Shown here piece by piece: positions 60,656-64,000 of a DNA stretch of 64,000 nucleotides. Every line of letters begins with the position of its first letter. Positions within the stretch are counted from its first letter, which is position 1. The notes beneath the pieces were generated by a model. That model did not search any database, was not told the DNA's origin, and worked only from the letters and a program-made list of their open reading frames with translations. The position numbers and the translations under genes are program-made. The stretch comes from Arcuatula senhousia (lineage: Eukaryota > Mollusca > Bivalvia > Mytilida > Mytilidae): positions 48,667,702-48,731,701 of the forward strand of contig OZ020307.1 of NCBI GenBank assembly GCA_963971305.1. Reading direction: 5' to 3'.

Positions 60656-61798
60656 TTTCAATAAAGAATGCAAATGCCATGGTTGTCCGGGGTAATTAAA
60701 ATCTAAGACTAAAATAAAAGAAGGGGCTTTTAATCATTGACATTATTCAAATTTTCATTTTTTTCTTATTTTTGACTTCGTCCGATTTTAGGCTAAAGCC
60801 TACGCCATATTACGCAACTCTTTTGAAAGAAAGACAGAGGCCAAAAGTATTAATATTCACTACAGAATTGTTAATGGATTTATCTATCATTTTTTCTATG
60901 TTCTAACAATGCAACAACGCTGAAAAAGAATCCTCTGGATTAAATTACAATTGTTAAATGTACCAGCAATTCTTCGTTTTTGTTTAAAAATCGATTTATA
61001 TTATTTTCTGTGTTATAAATTTTTAAAGGCTTGATTTCGCGATAAGCTTATATATTGCCGGACCTATGCAAAAAAGAACTCCGCACTTAACTGGATTTTG
61101 AAGAGAGTAATGATGAGTTATCAGAGCAAGTATTAAATATATATTTAGTCTAGTCTTTAGAATTACAAAATAGTCATGTAAGGGGTAACAAATGTAGTCC
61201 ATATCGACATAAGCTTGCAAACATCGTTGAATCAAATAAAGAAAGCAATGTCACAGATGACCATCACGAGTGGTAATGATCTTTAAGGTGTCGTTTCTAT
61301 ACACCACCATTTAATTGATAAAGAAATGTAAGTAAAATATAATACACATCTCCCATTGAAAACTTTAGATATCTGAAGTCAAATTGAAATCTGAAACTAG
61401 CAAATTATTTAGTTACGACCATATAAAAAGACGTCATTGCATAAAAAGGATAAAAAAACTGACTTTGATTTATCTGTCATTTTTTAACAAACAGTTGAAA
61501 GTAAAAAACAGGCTTATCCTATTTCCACTGATATCTTTTTTTTGAAATTCCGTAATATGAAGAATAGCCAATTGTTCCAGTGTGTCATGTTTATATAAAT
61601 TGCGTATTATATGTGATTTTTAATTGCATCTCATTACATTATGATCAACAGTTACTTACCTAATTATTTTGTTTATTTTCATAGATTTTCAGGTTTTCAG
61701 CAAAACTTGGTTATATTTAAAACATTCGAGTTTAACTATTAAATCCATCTGTTGTAGATGTAAGCGTAAACCCCAGTTTTTCCTTAAAAGCAGTGTCA

Positions 61799-61844
61799 AT
61801 GCTGCTGGTGTTGCTGGTTGTTAACTTTCATAAAGAAGCATTGG
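61799..61844 (+). CDS. Gene copy 4, exon 1: signal peptide (gene continues off the window)
   Basis: ATG at 61799 reads MLLVLLVVNFHKEAL; donor GTAATT at 61845, phase 1. Homologous to gene 3 exon 1 (LLMLLLVNLNKEVS). The upstream ATG used in gene 3 is AAA here, so this leader is four codons shorter. No FTP or PAN exon follows before the window ends, which fits the long introns of this family. It could instead be a 5' remnant of a partial duplication. Confidence 0.6.
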
Positions 61845-62969
61845 GTAATTATATAATGCGGGCCAGTTATAAGAAATATATCAGGTATCAGATAGAATTG
61901 CAGTTTTTTTCCAGAAATTTCAGACCAGTTAATAATAATACCAATATTTGATTTGCAATGCAATTTACCCTATCATGAACCTTTCTTCACTCTCGAAGGT
62001 GATTTAAAAAAATTCTTTTTTTTATGTTGTTTTTTTTTCACGTGTTTTTCTTGTTCGTGATTACTGATGATGTCTTTTTCCTTTCGAATGACTCATTGGG
62101 TCATTTATCTATCTTATGATCTTTCAAAAAGTATATAAAATAAAAATTACAACAAAGTTCTACACAAAAAATCTTGCTACTGCTCTAATGCCTTTTTTGC
62201 ATATTCACGACTTATCAGAGGCAAACTTCACATAATATTAAAAAATCTTAACACAATATTTGGATAAAGAAGAGAAAATAACGTCAAAATAAACAAATTA
62301 TTATATGATACGCTTGCGATTCTATTTTATCACCATATGCATTGCAATGCTATTAAGGCATGAACATAAATTTAATAAGTAGTCAACTATCGCATAAGTA
62401 TATAAAGTATATAAGACTGGATTCAGATGTAGTATATCTTTGGATTATCTTGATTTTATTAGGCATATATTTGTGAAAAATAATATTATAAATTGGTTTA
62501 AGACTACAAAACTGAGCATCTTTTTGTACATTTTGATATTTTGTATAAAATCAATAAACTAGTTGGACTTGGCAAACATCAACTATTTATTATAATATAT
62601 TCTATTAAATAATGAATAATTGTAACACAACAATGACATTTAATTATATTTCAGAATTTCCCTTAATAAATCAAAGGGAGATATTTTGATAAGGAATGAA
62701 TAACACAACTTTTATTGTTTATTAAGGTCTTGAAAAATGAGCGACAACCTTACGTTTTTAGACACTTTCGAAGGAGTTTAGAAAAAGGACTTTTCTTCAG
62801 ATTTGGAGCTGATTCAATAGTAGGATTTTTTCTTAAGTTGCCTTTATTGCTTTACTGCTAAAATATTCTATATATATAAAACTATTTAAATTTTGATATT
62901 CAAAGAAAGCCGACAGCATTTTTGAATGAACGTTGACACTCTTTTTATTTTATATTTTATCTATACACT
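61845..62969. other. Presumed intron 1 of gene copy 4
   Basis: AT-rich, no recognised feature. The GACTCATTGGGTCATTTATC phrase at 62089 has a weak relative at 56425. Confidence 0.4.
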
Positions 62970-63512
62970 ACAGATGGGTGCACACATAACCTGTACGGTA
63001 AGTTAACTTGAAAAGCAGACATAAAGTTAACTTCAAGTTCACTTGTCCCCGGTCATGCAACTGCTTTGAGCAGACACGCAACTGGTTCCAAGTTAACTTG
63101 CAAAGCAGTCATAATTCCATGTCCGCTTTTAGAAACAGTCGCGTTCGTATGACAGGTCTGGTCAAGTTAACTTCCAGACAGGTCTGCTTTATAGAATAAA
63201 TATTTTACAGGACAAAGTTCCAAACTTTGGTCTGGTCTGCTCTAGGTCCGGTCCATTCTTGATTCACTATTTAAAGCAGACCAGACTTAGAGCAGACCAA
63301 ACTTAGGTCTGGTCCGCTCTAGGACTAGTCCATTCTGGGATCACTATTGAAAGCATACCAGACCAGAATTTTGACTGAACAAGACTTGTGGTCTGCTTTC
63401 CAACCCAACCAAACCAGAAATGTGGACCTAGGTCTGCTACTTGGTAAGAAAAGTGAACCACAGGTCCGCTGTAAGTTCACTTTTGTACAGGTTAGGTTTT
63501 TGTCTCATCTGT
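62970..63512. mobile_element. Word-repeat inverted element, copy 2
   Basis: Left ACAGATGGGTGCACACATAA then CCTGTA; right TGTACAGGTTAGG ... CTCATCTGT is its imperfect complement. The interior words AGTTAACTT, AAGCAGAC, GGTCTGGTC and AGAGCAGACC are permuted in both orientations. Frames through it (63008-63199, 63347-63532) are repeat products. Confidence 0.8.
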
Positions 63513-63639
63513 ACATTGATTTCCTTTACTGAGCATCACATATGACACAGAATAGCTTACACATGTTGCTTCTCGGTTGTTTTCTGTCTTTTTCAAGAAG
63601 TTTTGCGCAAGACTTTTTACGATCATAGACGATAAGGGA

Positions 63640-63935
63640 TATATATCTCTCAGATGGGTGCCAATATTAGTTTGTCTTAGCGTTTTTTTTCTGCCTTCCT
63701 TTATCTAATTTGACACGCTGAATTGACCATAGCAGCGCAATTGGTGTGATATAGCAAGTAGGAACTGTTAACTATTCCGGAACACCTGAGTAAGCCTCAT
63801 TACGACTTGAGTTCTCGTTTTTGATAGCTTTTTAGCGCTACTTTGTTTTGTGTTTCTTTGAGCTGTTCTTGTTCATATTTCCTTTGGAATTTTGACATTT
63901 GACTGGCTCATAGGTGTCTCTTTGCTTCTGATAAT
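63640..63935 (+). repeat. Retroelement tail, + orientation
   Basis: Begins ATCTCTCAGATGGGTGCCAA (the RT C-terminus segment), has TTTGACACGCTGAATTGACC and GGAACACCTGAG, and ends in a degraded form of the end block near 63895-63930. Confidence 0.7.
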
Positions 63936-64000
63936 GTTTTCTTTTAGTACTTCTCCAACATGACTTTAAACTTTTTTAATCGAGGAAGTGTGAATTGAAG

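Larger units (their letters stand above)
58100..61844 (+). repeat. Segmental duplication, unit 2 (upstream of gene copy 4)
   Basis: Second copy of 46400-50015, offset about 11.8 kb. Anchors: GTTTCGACTATT (58178), AATGCTGAAGATTA (58288), GATTAACATTCCTGATGG (58402), ACCAGAATTTCTGATTG (58494), CTTAGGACTTA-like block (59700), GATTTCGCGATAAGCTTATA (61032), exon 1 of copy 4. Divergence is considerable, so the event is not recent. Confidence 0.8.

Overview
The window looks like nuclear DNA of a bivalve mollusc, most likely a mytilid mussel. It is AT-rich, has long introns with GT-AG junctions, and is dense in small inverted-repeat transposons and decayed reverse transcriptases. Its only well-supported genes are F-type (fucolectin, FTP) lectins joined to a PAN/apple domain. 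The species call is inference; eukaryotic gene structure is seen directly.

The backbone is a head-to-tail array on the + strand. Three complete four-exon genes are present: gene 1 at 7347-13708 (268 aa), gene 2 at 25889-38561 (260 aa) and gene 3 at 49958-54489 (256 aa). A fourth copy begins with a signal-peptide exon at 61799-61844 and runs off the right edge. In each gene exon 1 encodes the signal peptide, exons 2-3 encode the FTP lectin domain, and exon 4 encodes a Cys-rich PAN/apple domain ending in Trp-Leu-(Val/Ile)-stop. Every intron is phase 1 and exon lengths are nearly constant, so the exon model is internally well supported. The products should be secreted carbohydrate-recognition proteins. 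Only gene 2 keeps the full fucose-binding signature H-x26-R-x-D-x4-R; genes 1 and 3 have lost different ligand residues. The DNA upstream of gene 3 (about 46.4-50.0 kb) recurs upstream of copy 4 (about 58.1-61.85 kb), showing tandem segmental duplication.

Between genes 1 and 2 (14-25 kb) lie two candidate coding exons (a Cys-rich terminal exon at 15.54 kb and a 165-nt exon at 15.88-16.04 kb), a 1.3 kb mariner-type element, and a 5.2 kb composite PIF/Harbinger-derived element flanked by TTA that holds a 4 x 167 bp tandem array. Gene 2's introns carry complementary short-motif arrays, a MITE, a decayed antisense reverse transcriptase, and a 'word-repeat' inverted element inserted into another RT copy. 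The 39-46 kb stretch holds RT and MITE remnants and dispersed repeats with no supported gene. Gene 3 has a 0.48 kb fold-back element in intron 2. The last 9 kb hold a MITE, copy 4's first exon, a second word-repeat element and a truncated retroelement tail.

All coordinates come from reading the sequence by eye. Exon joins rest on splice-site, phase and paralogue agreement, not transcripts.
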